From contig JBALVI010000001.1 in the NCBI GenBank assembly GCA_036961205.1, positions 62,001 through 126,000 on the forward strand: a DNA stretch of 64,000 nt, given 5' to 3'. The notes beneath the pieces were generated by a model. That model saw only the letters and a list, made by a program, of their open reading frames with translations, made no database searches and was not told where the DNA came from. Positions 9,454 to 17,129 of this stretch are shown piece by piece. Within the stretch, counting starts at the first letter, position 1; each line of letters opens with the position of its first letter. This DNA comes from CALJFL01 sp036961205 (lineage in GTDB: Bacteria > Pseudomonadota > Gammaproteobacteria > Pseudomonadales > Halieaceae). A program made the position numbers and the translations under genes.

Positions 9454-10520
9454 GGAGAATGAGCCTCGATCATGCGACGAAATCCTTTACTGGGCGAAAT
9501 ATCAGCCTTCCAACCTAATTCAACAAGACGTTTAACATCAGGTACAAGACGGCTGAATGTACTAGCGAGATAGCTGTGATTGTCCACGGGCACCTTTCGC
9601 ACAATTTCTAGTTTTTTCTCAGGGTAAAGATTTATCAGTAGCTCTGCCAACTCAAAAACAGACAATTCACCAGCCGGATTTGCTACATTATATGGAGTGG
9701 CGGGCCGCCCTTTGAGCAGCACAGTATAAAAACCGGCGATGGCATCAGTGACATAACAGAAAGCGCGGCGAGCCTGCCCATCGCTCATCATAACTATATC
9801 CTCGCCTCTAACAATATTATAACTGAAATCTGAAAAAACCCGACCATCATCAGGTCTAAGACCTGGGCCATAAGTATGAAAAGGTCGCACAATAAAGGTC
9901 GGCATATCAAACTGTCCCTGCCACGCCACACACAATGCCTCCCCCATGCGCTTGCTCTCAGAATAACACGACCTAATCGCAGCGGGATTCAAAGACCCAA
10001 AAACATCTTCTTGTATGGGCTCATCACTAGATACTGAACCGTAAACTTCACTGCTACTCACAAAGAGAAAGCCGCGGGGATCCTTACTTTGCTGAAACGC
10101 GCTCAGCAAACTAGCGGTACCTACAGAATTTGGCAACAAAGTACCTACTGGATCATTACCATAGTATTTAGGGCTCGCCAAACTAGCGGCATGAAGAACA
10201 TAGTTGCAGTCACCCAATGGTGGCACAGCAATTTGGTTCAAATCCCACTGCACTAATCTCAAATGCGAGTCGTTTACAACTTCGGCCAATAATTTTCGTG
10301 CGCGCGGCACGTCACGAACTAACCCGATAACAAGAACCGGCTTATCAACAAGCCCTACGCTGTAGAGCCCCAGTAAAGTTCGAAGTAAGTATCCTCCCAG
10401 GAATCCGCTGGCTCCAGTTATTACTATGGTGGTGCCGCTGAATTCTTGCCATGGGATGTCTCTGGCTAATACCTCCTTTATATCCGCAGCAGCGATGCGG
10501 TTGAAGTTTGGTTGATGCAT
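9450..10520 (-). CDS. NAD-dependent epimerase/dehydratase (nucleotide-sugar reductase candidate)
   Basis: A 356-residue extended short-chain dehydrogenase. GASGFLGGYL gives the GxxGxxG loop, SSSEVYG supplies the catalytic serine strand, and YSESK is the YxxxK motif. Overall it resembles UDP-glucuronate decarboxylase and dTDP-glucose dehydratase-type proteins. Its start shares one base with the stop of rfbH, and it overlaps FkbM by 4 bases. In CDP-3,6-dideoxyhexose pathways the product of RfbH plus E3 is a 4-keto sugar that a reductase of this superfamily finishes, so 4-ketoreduction is the most likely role. Epimerisation or decarboxylation is not excluded. Confidence 0.8.
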   Translation of the reverse strand: MHQPNFNRIAAADIKEVLARDIPWQEFSGTTIVITGASGFLGGYLLRTLLGLYSVGLVDKPVLVIGLVRDVPRARKLLAEVVNDSHLRLVQWDLNQIAVPPLGDCNYVLHAASLASPKYYGNDPVGTLLPNSVGTASLLSAFQQSKDPRGFLFVSSSEVYGSVSSDEPIQEDVFGSLNPAAIRSCYSESKRMGEALCVAWQGQFDMPTFIVRPFHTYGPGLRPDDGRVFSDFSYNIVRGEDIVMMSDGQARRAFCYVTDAIAGFYTVLLKGRPATPYNVANPAGELSVFELAELLINLYPEKKLEIVRKVPVDNHSYLASTFSRLVPDVKRLVELGWKADISPSKGFRRMIEAHSP

Positions 10521-11836
10521 TAGAACCCTACTCCAAAATACTCTTCCAACTTTTGAACGCTATAATCAAGATGGACGGTTTCCAACCCTGGAAATAATCC
10601 GACCCAAAAAGTTCGACTCATAGTGATATCGGTGTTAGGTATTTCACCTGAAATACGGTACTGAAGGTCGGAGAAATAAGGTTGCCTAGTCAAGTTGCCC
10701 GCAAACAGCAACCTTGTGCCGACTTTATTTTCATCCAAATATTTTGTCAGTTCCGCACAACTCACCCCGGCCCCCTCCTTCAACGTAATAGGAAAGCCAA
10801 ACCAGGACGGTTCAGAATTCTCAGTCGGTGTAGTTAACTCGATGAACTCGGATAGTGACTGCAATTTCTGTGTTAAGTAAGCAAAATTCTCGTTTCGCCG
10901 ACGTATAAACTCCGGCAGTCGCTTTAACTGTGCCAGGCCACAAGCTGCCTGCATGTCAGTAATCTTCAGGTTGTAACCCAGATGGGAGTATGTGTACTTA
11001 TGGTCGTAGCCCTTGGGCAATGACCCTAATTGCTGGTTGAATCGCTCACCGCAGGTGTTGTCACACCCAGGGTTACAATAGCAATCTCGTCCCCAGTCAC
11101 GGAAAGACTCAGCAATAGTTATAAGTTGGCTGTTATTTGTAAACACAGCTCCACCCTCACCCATCGTTATATGATGAGCTGGATAGAAACTCAACGTTCC
11201 TATATCCCCCCACGTGCCAACCATTTTGCCGTCGTACTTGGCACCCAGCGCATCGCAACAATCTTCGATAAGCCAGAGGTTATACTTCTTACATATTTCA
11301 GTCACTCTTGCCACATTAAATGGATTACCGAGAGTATGAGCAAGCATGATTGCTTTGGTCTTAGGTGAGATTGCAGCCTCGATCAAATCTACATCAATAT
11401 TATGCGTCGACATATCCACATCAACGAACACCGGTATGGCTCCAAATTGGACAATTGGGTTTACAGTAGTTGGAAACCCCGCCGCAACACCGATCACCTC
11501 GTCGCCTTTTTTTATCGCGCGACCGCCAAGCTTGGGCGAAGTGAGCGTGTTGAACGCAACCAAATTTGCAGAGGATCCAGAGTTAACAGTAATTAGGTGC
11601 TTGACTCCAATGAAATTAGCCAATTCCGTTTGAAACTTATCATTAAAACGGCCGGTAGTGAGCCATCCATCCAAGGAAGCTTCCACCATGTATTGCAGCT
11701 CAGTCTCACCGATTACCTTGCCCGATGGGGGAATTATAGTTTCACCCGATTCAAATGGTTTATCTGCATACTGAAGCTCCGCATATCGGCTCACCAGCAC
11801 AGCTATTTCTTTTCTCAATGAGTCAGTCGTTTCCAC
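10520..11836 (-). CDS. rfbH: CDP-4-keto-6-deoxyglucose 3-dehydrase (E1)
   Basis: A 438-residue member of the DegT/DnrJ/EryC1 fold that removes the C3 hydroxyl of CDP-4-keto-6-deoxyglucose using PMP and a [2Fe-2S] cluster. The usual PLP lysine is replaced by histidine in SFYPAHHITMGEGG (His221/222), diagnostic of E1. Cysteines 194, 252, 254 and 262 fit the C-x57-C-x1-C-x7-C cluster spacing known for E1. It overlaps rfbG by 14 bases and shares one base with the following epimerase. The partner reductase (E3) is encoded at 13689-14684. All key residues are present, so it should be active. Confidence 0.95.
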   Translation of the reverse strand: METTDSLRKEIAVLVSRYAELQYADKPFESGETIIPPSGKVIGETELQYMVEASLDGWLTTGRFNDKFQTELANFIGVKHLITVNSGSSANLVAFNTLTSPKLGGRAIKKGDEVIGVAAGFPTTVNPIVQFGAIPVFVDVDMSTHNIDVDLIEAAISPKTKAIMLAHTLGNPFNVARVTEICKKYNLWLIEDCCDALGAKYDGKMVGTWGDIGTLSFYPAHHITMGEGGAVFTNNSQLITIAESFRDWGRDCYCNPGCDNTCGERFNQQLGSLPKGYDHKYTYSHLGYNLKITDMQAACGLAQLKRLPEFIRRRNENFAYLTQKLQSLSEFIELTTPTENSEPSWFGFPITLKEGAGVSCAELTKYLDENKVGTRLLFAGNLTRQPYFSDLQYRISGEIPNTDITMSRTFWVGLFPGLETVHLDYSVQKLEEYFGVGF

Positions 11837-12908
11837 AATTCATATCCTTGGTAAATTTACTAATTTCGTTCACGCAAAACAGATGCATGTCGCTCTTGCC
11901 CTTCCACGCTGCGTGCCATTGTAAAATACTCTGCAATGTATATTCCAAGTCCCATGTAGGAGTCCACCCAAGACCCGCCTTTGCTTTTGATATATCAAGT
12001 TTAAGTGAACCCGCCTCATGAGGATTAGGGCTTTCGTCTAACTCCCACCTACTCCCCGGCCAGAATTCCGTCATCTTATCCAGAATCCAATCTACAGGTT
12101 TGACATCCTGATCATTTGGTCCGAAATTCCACGGGCCAGCGTACTCCAATGGGTCCAAATATAGCTCTTCAGCAAGCGTGAGATAACCCGAAAGGGGTTC
12201 TAAAACGTGCTGCCAAGGTCGGGTTGCTTTGGGGTTCCGGATCACCACTGGCATTCCTGCATCAAAAGATCTCAGGATATCGGGAATAAGCCTGTCATCC
12301 GCCCAATCACCACCACCGACTACATTTCCAGCTCTAGTCGTCGCCACGCCTATATTCATTGATGCCAGAAACGAACGCCTGTAAGAGGCTGAAACAAGTT
12401 CCGCGCAGCCTTTGCTACTACTATAGGGATCAACCCCACCCATTGGATCTGACTCGCGATAGCCCCAGGGCCACTCATTGTTTTCATAACACTTATCGGT
12501 TGTGATAATCACGATGGATTTTACTGAATTACAGTTGCGAACAGCCTCCAGTACATTCGCCGTACCCATCACATTCACAGCATAGGTTTCTAGGGGCTGT
12601 TGGTAGGATAGGCGAACAAGCGGCTGGGCAGCCATATGAAAAACAATCTCTGGCGAAAATTGCTGCATACTGTCAAATAGAGAATCATAATCTCGAATAT
12701 CACCAATCTCAGACTCTACACACTTGCCAACATCGCCGATGTCGAAGAGATTAGGGCTCGTAGACGGCGCAAGCGAATAACCTTTAACTACAGCCCCCAA
12801 TGACGCCAGCCATATACTCAACCAGCCACCCTTAAAGCCAGTATGCCCGGTCAAATAAACTTTTTTCCCCTGCCAGAAAGCTGGAGTTATCATCTGCAAA
12901 CCTACCAC
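11823..12908 (-). CDS. rfbG: CDP-glucose 4,6-dehydratase
   Basis: A 361-residue extended SDR converting CDP-glucose to CDP-4-keto-6-deoxyglucose. TGHTGFKGGWL is the cofactor loop typical of CDP-glucose dehydratases. IITTDKCYEN and YSSSKGCAE supply the catalytic T-D and YxxxK residues, and TRAGNVVGGGDWADDRLIPD is a strong family marker. The start may be the next methionine (MITPAFWQ, at 12893). It overlaps rfbF by 7 bases and rfbH by 14, so it is coupled in the dideoxyhexose cassette. Confidence 0.95.
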   Translation of the reverse strand: MVGLQMITPAFWQGKKVYLTGHTGFKGGWLSIWLASLGAVVKGYSLAPSTSPNLFDIGDVGKCVESEIGDIRDYDSLFDSMQQFSPEIVFHMAAQPLVRLSYQQPLETYAVNVMGTANVLEAVRNCNSVKSIVIITTDKCYENNEWPWGYRESDPMGGVDPYSSSKGCAELVSASYRRSFLASMNIGVATTRAGNVVGGGDWADDRLIPDILRSFDAGMPVVIRNPKATRPWQHVLEPLSGYLTLAEELYLDPLEYAGPWNFGPNDQDVKPVDWILDKMTEFWPGSRWELDESPNPHEAGSLKLDISKAKAGLGWTPTWDLEYTLQSILQWHAAWKGKSDMHLFCVNEISKFTKDMNCGND

Positions 12909-13672
12909 GTCTTCCAGGGTGCAGCGCCACTACGCCACAAATCTTCAAGGTGTATCTTATCTCTCAGCGTGTCCATCGGTTGCCAGAAGCCAGTATGTTC
13001 GAACGCCATTAATTCCCCATCAACTGCTAGTGACTGCAATGGTGTTTGCTCCCAGATACAATCTGGACCTGTCAATCTTCGGAAAATTTCAGGTGACAAA
13101 ACAAAAAAACCGCCATTTACTTTAACGCCATCACCTTTAGGTTTTTCAACGAAACTTGACACCTGTTGATTATCGATCTCTAACGAACCAAACCTACCCG
13201 GAGGATAAACCGAAGTTATAGTCGCATCTTTTCCATGACTTTTATGGAACCTGATCGATTCTGTAATATTGATATCCCCAACACCATCACCGTACGTAAA
13301 ACAGAAGGCATCCTCGTTTCTAACATAGTTCTCAACAGCAGCCAACCTCCCTCCTGTCATAGACATTTCACCCGTATCCACCAATGTTACTGTCCACGGC
13401 TCCGCACGAGCATCATGGACCTGCATTCGATTTTCACTCATGTGAAAAGTGACATCTGATTGATGCAGAAAATAATTGGCGAAATACTCTTTAATCACAT
13501 AGCCTTTATAACCACAACAAATAACAAACTCGTTCACGCCATGGTATGAATACATCTTCATGATGTGCCAAAGAATTGGCTTTCCACCAATTTCAATCAT
13601 TGGCTTAGGCCTTGAGTCTGTTTCTTCACTGATCCTCGTGCCGAGCCCACCTGCTAATATTACTGCCTTCAT
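12902..13672 (-). CDS. rfbF: Glucose-1-phosphate cytidylyltransferase
   Basis: A 256-residue nucleotidyltransferase making CDP-glucose from CTP and glucose 1-phosphate, the first step to CDP-3,6-dideoxyhexoses. The signature MKAVILAGGLGTRISEET at the start, KPMIEIGGKPILWHIMK, and the YGDGVGDI metal-binding motif (about residues 126-133) match RfbF/DdhA. The length is the usual 255-260. It lies 16 bases after the E3 reductase gene and overlaps rfbG. Confidence 0.95.
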   Translation of the reverse strand: MKAVILAGGLGTRISEETDSRPKPMIEIGGKPILWHIMKMYSYHGVNEFVICCGYKGYVIKEYFANYFLHQSDVTFHMSENRMQVHDARAEPWTVTLVDTGEMSMTGGRLAAVENYVRNEDAFCFTYGDGVGDINITESIRFHKSHGKDATITSVYPPGRFGSLEIDNQQVSSFVEKPKGDGVKVNGGFFVLSPEIFRRLTGPDCIWEQTPLQSLAVDGELMAFEHTGFWQPMDTLRDKIHLEDLWRSGAAPWKTW

Positions 13673-13688
13673 GGAATGTCCAACTTAC

Positions 13689-14684
13689 TTATGAAATAGG
13701 TTCTGACGAAACAAAAGCGTCAGAAAAAAATTGTTGTCCAGGCAACCCCAACTCCGTCATCAAGTGACGCGCGGAATGTATCATCGCTTCAGACCCGCAG
13801 GCGTAAACGACTGTATTTTCAATATTTCCACTCTCTTGCAGAAAAACATTTTGTACATATCCCACAGCCCCAGCCCACTGACTATGGGGTTTAGATAGAA
13901 CAGGAAAAAATTGAAAATCAAGCCCTTCAGCAATATTATCCAGATACAAATCGTCAATCTTTCTGCCACCCCAATAAACCCGTATAGAATCAGGCTTCTC
14001 ATCACTAGGCGCAGTAGCCAGCCATTCTAGCATCGCCTTGACTGGCGCTATTCCTGTACCGGTAGCAAAAAATAACAAATGCCTACCCTTCAACTTTCGC
14101 AAAAAAAAAGTTCCTAGTGGACCATTAATGCGTAGCAGATCTTCTACCGTTGCCTTCTCAAACCAGTATTCGCTCATCAACCCACCTGAGACTGCTCTGA
14201 CATGAAGCTCAATTTGATTATCTGATCGCATGGCGTTCGCAATTGAGTAACTTCTACGGAGCCTATCTTTACCTATAACTTCTAGATGCTGCCCTGCGAA
14301 AAACTCAAAGGCGCGCCCTGGCGGCAATCGCAAAACAACATTTATTACATCGTCTGAGAGCTTTTCCAGTTGAGAGATACGGCACGGGAATGTCTTGCTT
14401 TCAGGCAAACGATCGGAACCCAGATCCTCAAGCTCCAAGAACAATTCACTCGCTGCGGCTCTAACACAACTCAGAATCCACCCTTCGGATTTTTCGCTTT
14501 CCGAAAGCCCTAACTCATCGCTTAACGCAATAGTCTCACCACCTAGCACTTTACATTTGCAACTACTACAACGGCCAACTCGACAACTGTAGGATAACTG
14601 CAGCCCTTCAGATTCAGCGGAAGACAATATGGACTTCCCATTCAGTTGTAAAAACTCAAGCCCACTTTTCGTTCTAATTCGCAT
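13689..14684 (-). CDS. rfbI: CDP-6-deoxy-delta-3,4-glucoseen reductase (E3, ferredoxin-flavin type)
   Basis: A 331-residue electron-transfer protein that passes electrons from NAD(P)H to RfbH for C3 deoxygenation. The amino domain is a plant-type [2Fe-2S] ferredoxin with Cys34, Cys39, Cys42 and Cys73. It is followed by a ferredoxin-reductase module with the FAD motif RRSYSIAN and the nucleotide motif FFATGTGIAPVKAML. This domain order matches AscD/DdhD/RfbI. It is the first enzyme gene of the CDP-3,6-dideoxyhexose cassette. The upstream gap of 4 bases to a small membrane ORF suggests a shared transcript. Confidence 0.92.
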   Translation of the reverse strand: MRIRTKSGLEFLQLNGKSILSSAESEGLQLSYSCRVGRCSSCKCKVLGGETIALSDELGLSESEKSEGWILSCVRAAASELFLELEDLGSDRLPESKTFPCRISQLEKLSDDVINVVLRLPPGRAFEFFAGQHLEVIGKDRLRRSYSIANAMRSDNQIELHVRAVSGGLMSEYWFEKATVEDLLRINGPLGTFFLRKLKGRHLLFFATGTGIAPVKAMLEWLATAPSDEKPDSIRVYWGGRKIDDLYLDNIAEGLDFQFFPVLSKPHSQWAGAVGYVQNVFLQESGNIENTVVYACGSEAMIHSARHLMTELGLPGQQFFSDAFVSSEPIS

Positions 14685-14688
14685 GGTA

Positions 14689-14919
14689 TTAACTTATTCT
14701 AGATTTAATATCTTGATCAGAAGCAGTCGCGTACTTCTTATTAATTTCATCTGCCCACAGTAAATAGCCAAGACATAAATAGCCCAGTAATCCACCTAGG
14801 CCAAAGATAAAACTCTTAGGAAGAGCAGCTTTTCCTGCCAGATGTCTGTCGAGTTTTTTTAATGATCCCCGACGGGCAATGGCAAGCGCAACCGTTCCGC
14901 CAGCCAGCCAGCCAGCCAA
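14689..14919 (-). CDS. Small hydrophobic protein, unknown function (frame depends on a TGGC repeat)
   Basis: A 76-codon frame from a TTG start, ending 4 bases before the E3 gene. It has hydrophobic stretches (LAGGTVALAIA and FIFGLGGLLGYLCLGYLLW) separated by a basic section, so it is a likely small inner-membrane protein with no recognised family. The 5-prime end overlaps a (TGGC)5 tandem repeat on the coding strand, about 14900-14918. An ATG at about 14954 opens a hydrophobic frame (MYLFALSIVSLLWLAGWLA) that would join this one if the repeat had one more unit. The true start and expression state are therefore uncertain. Confidence 0.45.
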   Translation of the reverse strand: MAGWLAGGTVALAIARRGSLKKLDRHLAGKAALPKSFIFGLGGLLGYLCLGYLLWADEINKKYATASDQDIKSRIS

Positions 14920-15016
14920 AGCAGCGAAACAATACTCAGGGCAAATAGATACATGGCGTCGCGAGCAATTTTGGTCGGGATAATTTAAAGGTTAGCGATA
15001 GACAATGACCACACAT

Positions 15017-15340
15017 CTAAACCCCTTCCACCTCGGCCTGCAATGCCTTAATCTCCACCTCAAGTGCGTCATATTCCTTCAATTTTCGCTTCAGAAAGCT
15101 GGCCGTGAGCCGGGCTTTGGCTAACACCCCGCGGGGTGTGAGCAAGTAGGCGTATTTCAGCTTGTTCGGGTTACGGCTGAAGTTGTCCATTTTCACCCAG
15201 CCCTTGTCCACCAGGGCACGCAGACAGTAGTTCAGGCCGCCCAGGCTGATACCCAGCTGCTCGGCCATCTGGCGCTGGTTGAGCTCAGGGCTTTCTTCCA
15301 GCAACCGCAATACTTTTAATTGCCGCTCATGATCGGACAT
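15017..15340 (-). CDS. MarR-family EPS-associated transcriptional regulator
   Basis: A 107-residue winged-helix protein. The first 75 residues hold the helix-turn-helix (NQRQMAEQLGISLGGLNYCL) and wing (WVKMDNFSRNPNKLKYAYLLT), followed by a carboxy-terminal helix likely to form a coiled coil (LKRKLKEYDALEVEIKALQAEV). Size and layout match the small MarR-like regulators linked to exopolysaccharide loci. It is the first intact gene after a 220-base leader with promoter-like, hairpin and ops-like elements, so it may autoregulate the locus. The ligand is unknown. Confidence 0.85.
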   Translation of the reverse strand: MSDHERQLKVLRLLEESPELNQRQMAEQLGISLGGLNYCLRALVDKGWVKMDNFSRNPNKLKYAYLLTPRGVLAKARLTASFLKRKLKEYDALEVEIKALQAEVEGV

Positions 15341-15386
15341 GGTTTGAGGGAGGCTCTATCGAAAAGGTAGGTTTGTGGGATGGCCG

Positions 15387-15399
15387 GGCAGGCTACCGC
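15387..15399 (-). promoter_or_regulatory. ops-like RfaH recruitment element
   Basis: On the minus strand the bases read GCGGTAGCCTGCC, differing at one position from GCGGTAGCGTGCC, the ops core of E. coli JUMPstart leaders. It lies 47-60 bases upstream of the MarR start, in the same orientation as the polysaccharide genes and downstream of a candidate promoter. An RfaH homologue is encoded just upstream. A weaker match occurs inside wzz at 18494, so short matches do occur by chance. Orientation, leader position and the neighbouring rfaH make this one credible. Confidence 0.55.
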
Positions 15400-15434
15400 A
15401 GGGAATGCATCCTGCGATGACTCCTGCTGTCTGC

Positions 15435-15467
15435 CTTGAACAGCCCGCGTCACGCAGGTTGTTCAAG
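15435..15467 (-). promoter_or_regulatory. Leader inverted repeat (8-bp perfect arms)
   Basis: CTTGAACA at 15435-15442 and TGTTCAAG at 15460-15467 are perfect inverted arms with a 17-base loop that itself contains GCG/CGC. In the polysaccharide leader transcript this would form a stem-loop between the candidate promoter and the ops-like element. It has no U-run, so it is not a simple terminator. It could instead be a dyad bound by the MarR-like regulator. Confidence 0.4.
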
Positions 15468-15475
15468 CGGTGAAC

Positions 15476-15504
15476 ATGATAGCCTTGGGCGGTGCAGAGT
15501 ACAA
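15476..15504 (-). promoter_or_regulatory. Candidate sigma-70 promoter for the polysaccharide operon leader
   Basis: On the minus strand TTGTAC (15504-15499) and TATCAT (15481-15476) are separated by 17 bases. The -10 matches five of six consensus bases; the -35 matches only three. Transcription would start near 15469 and give a leader of about 130 bases carrying the stem-loop and the ops-like element. The position is sensible but the score is modest. Confidence 0.3.
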
Positions 15505-15561
15505 CCACGGTGCGTCAAATACCGCAATGCCCGCTCGAGTCTAGGCCAGCTGTCTCACTTT

Positions 15562-16473
15562 TTATGTAAAGTACAGCGGCAAAACTAAGGCCTTTGGATC
15601 ATCTATCGACCCGGTAGACCCCACTAATTTGATGGTTTTTTGTGGCGCATAGCGCTGCACATACACACTTAGCGATTTTGCTCGGGTACGCTTTCCGCTT
15701 TTCACTTCAATCGGTATTAGGGCATCCGTGGAGGATTTATATATAAATTCTATTTCACTCCGGGCGTGTTCCCATGAACAGGTCGGCCCACTCTGTTGTG
15801 CCACCAATTCGCTTTGAACAAAGTTTTCAGCAATATAGCCCTTGTAATTAAAGCTCTGCTCGCGGTGTTCGTTATAGCTCAACCCCAACAGGTGTCCGAG
15901 CAATCCAACATCAAAGAAAAACAACTTAAAAATATTCTCTTTGGATAACGCTGGCAGCGGTGATTTTGGCTGGCTGTCAACCGGGTGACACTTTGAAACT
16001 AATTTACATTTCTCGAGCCAGTCGATTGGGCCCACTAGCTGTTGGTAGCGAGATGCGTTTTCAATAACGTCCTTAAACTTAAATCGCTTTACCGAGTCAT
16101 CAATATGTTGCGCCAACTGCCTGGGAACATTTCTAAAAATAGCGTTAATCTGATGCGTTGCGATGGTTTTGGAATATTTCCCAAAATCACGCTCATAGCC
16201 TGCAATCAATGCGTCATGAATTTTAGATACCCGCTCTGTGCGCTCAATAATCGATAAGCCCTGGGTATCCGAAAAGCCAAACCAGGCACCTACCGCCTCT
16301 GGCATGCCTCCCACATAGCAGTAATCAACCAGCATGCCAAACAACTTTTCATGAGCCACCTTGCTTAAATTCAGCTCATCGAAGGCTTTTACAAGAAGCG
16401 GCTGCTGGGCGGCCCATAGAAACTCCTCAAACGTAAGCGGATAAAAAACACTTTTATGCGCTATAAAATGCAT
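15562..16473 (-). pseudogene. DUF4143-type AAA ATPase, N-terminally truncated
   Basis: The 303-codon frame matches the carboxy two thirds of the AAA/DUF4143 ATPases found widely in bacteria: YPLTFEEFLWA near the start, YCYVGGMPEAV, then the nuclease-like tail IEFIYKSSTDALIPIEVKSG. The Walker A and B domain (normally about 150 more residues at the front) is absent. Upstream, the frame continues without a start straight back to the rfaH stop at 16525, and it contains a 15-base direct repeat, GCGCATAAAAGTGTT on the coding strand, with a 33-base period. It is probably an inserted or recombined relic between rfaH and the operon leader, with no expected function. Confidence 0.75.
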
Positions 16474-16524
16474 GAATTTAACACTTTTATGCGCATATAA
16501 CTGTATTGTGGCGTAGTCTCTGCT

Positions 16525-17040
16525 CTAAATACCGCCCTCCTGGATCGTTTCACCCAGGCTGTGTCGGTCAACCGCAACCCCGGTGCGCCGCCCGAGCAGG
16601 TCTAAAAGCAAAGTAGCCCGCTCGGCGTCGTTGGCAATCTGGTAGATACCGCTGAGCCCGGTGAATGGCCCGGACAGGATCTCCACCCGGTCCCCGGGCT
16701 TATGCGGCCACTGTTCGTCTGAGTCTTCACTATAATGGAGATTCTGACTCTCCTGTAGAAAGCGAATGATGGCAGGATCTACCGGCACCAACTCCTGCCC
16801 GAACCGCACCAGGTCAACCACGCCCATGGTAGAGCGTATGCTGGCGGTACTTTGCTCGCCCAGGCGTACTTCCACGAACAGATAGCGGGGGAATAGCGGG
16901 CCGGTTACCCGTTGCCACTTGCCAGCGCGGCGCTTCCGCTGTTGCAGCTGTGGCAAAAATGCCGTGTACCCCTGCCGCTGTAGATTGAGCGCTGCAAGCT
17001 CCTCCTGCCTGGGCCGGGTGTGCACTGCCAACCAGGTCAA
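16525..17040 (-). CDS. rfaH: RfaH-type transcription antiterminator (NusG paralogue)
   Basis: A 171-residue NusG-family protein. The NGN domain starts WLAVHTRPRQEELAALNL and contains FPRYLFVEV (about residues 48-56), and the carboxy end holds a KOW-like segment (GDRVEILSGPFTGLSGI). RfaH paralogues bind RNA polymerase paused at ops elements and prevent premature termination in long surface-polysaccharide operons. The gene lies at the head of the minus-strand polysaccharide region, divergent from wecA, and an ops-like site lies 1.1 kb downstream. The start is a TTG. No upstream in-frame ATG is convincing. Confidence 0.88.
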   Translation of the reverse strand: MTWLAVHTRPRQEELAALNLQRQGYTAFLPQLQQRKRRAGKWQRVTGPLFPRYLFVEVRLGEQSTASIRSTMGVVDLVRFGQELVPVDPAIIRFLQESQNLHYSEDSDEQWPHKPGDRVEILSGPFTGLSGIYQIANDAERATLLLDLLGRRTGVAVDRHSLGETIQEGGI

Positions 17041-17129
17041 ACCAAGGACCGCGGAGCGGGGTAAGAAATTGATTTCATATAAGTTATTATGGTTTCAGCC
17101 TGAAGAATTGGGGTAAAGATACCGCAGAG

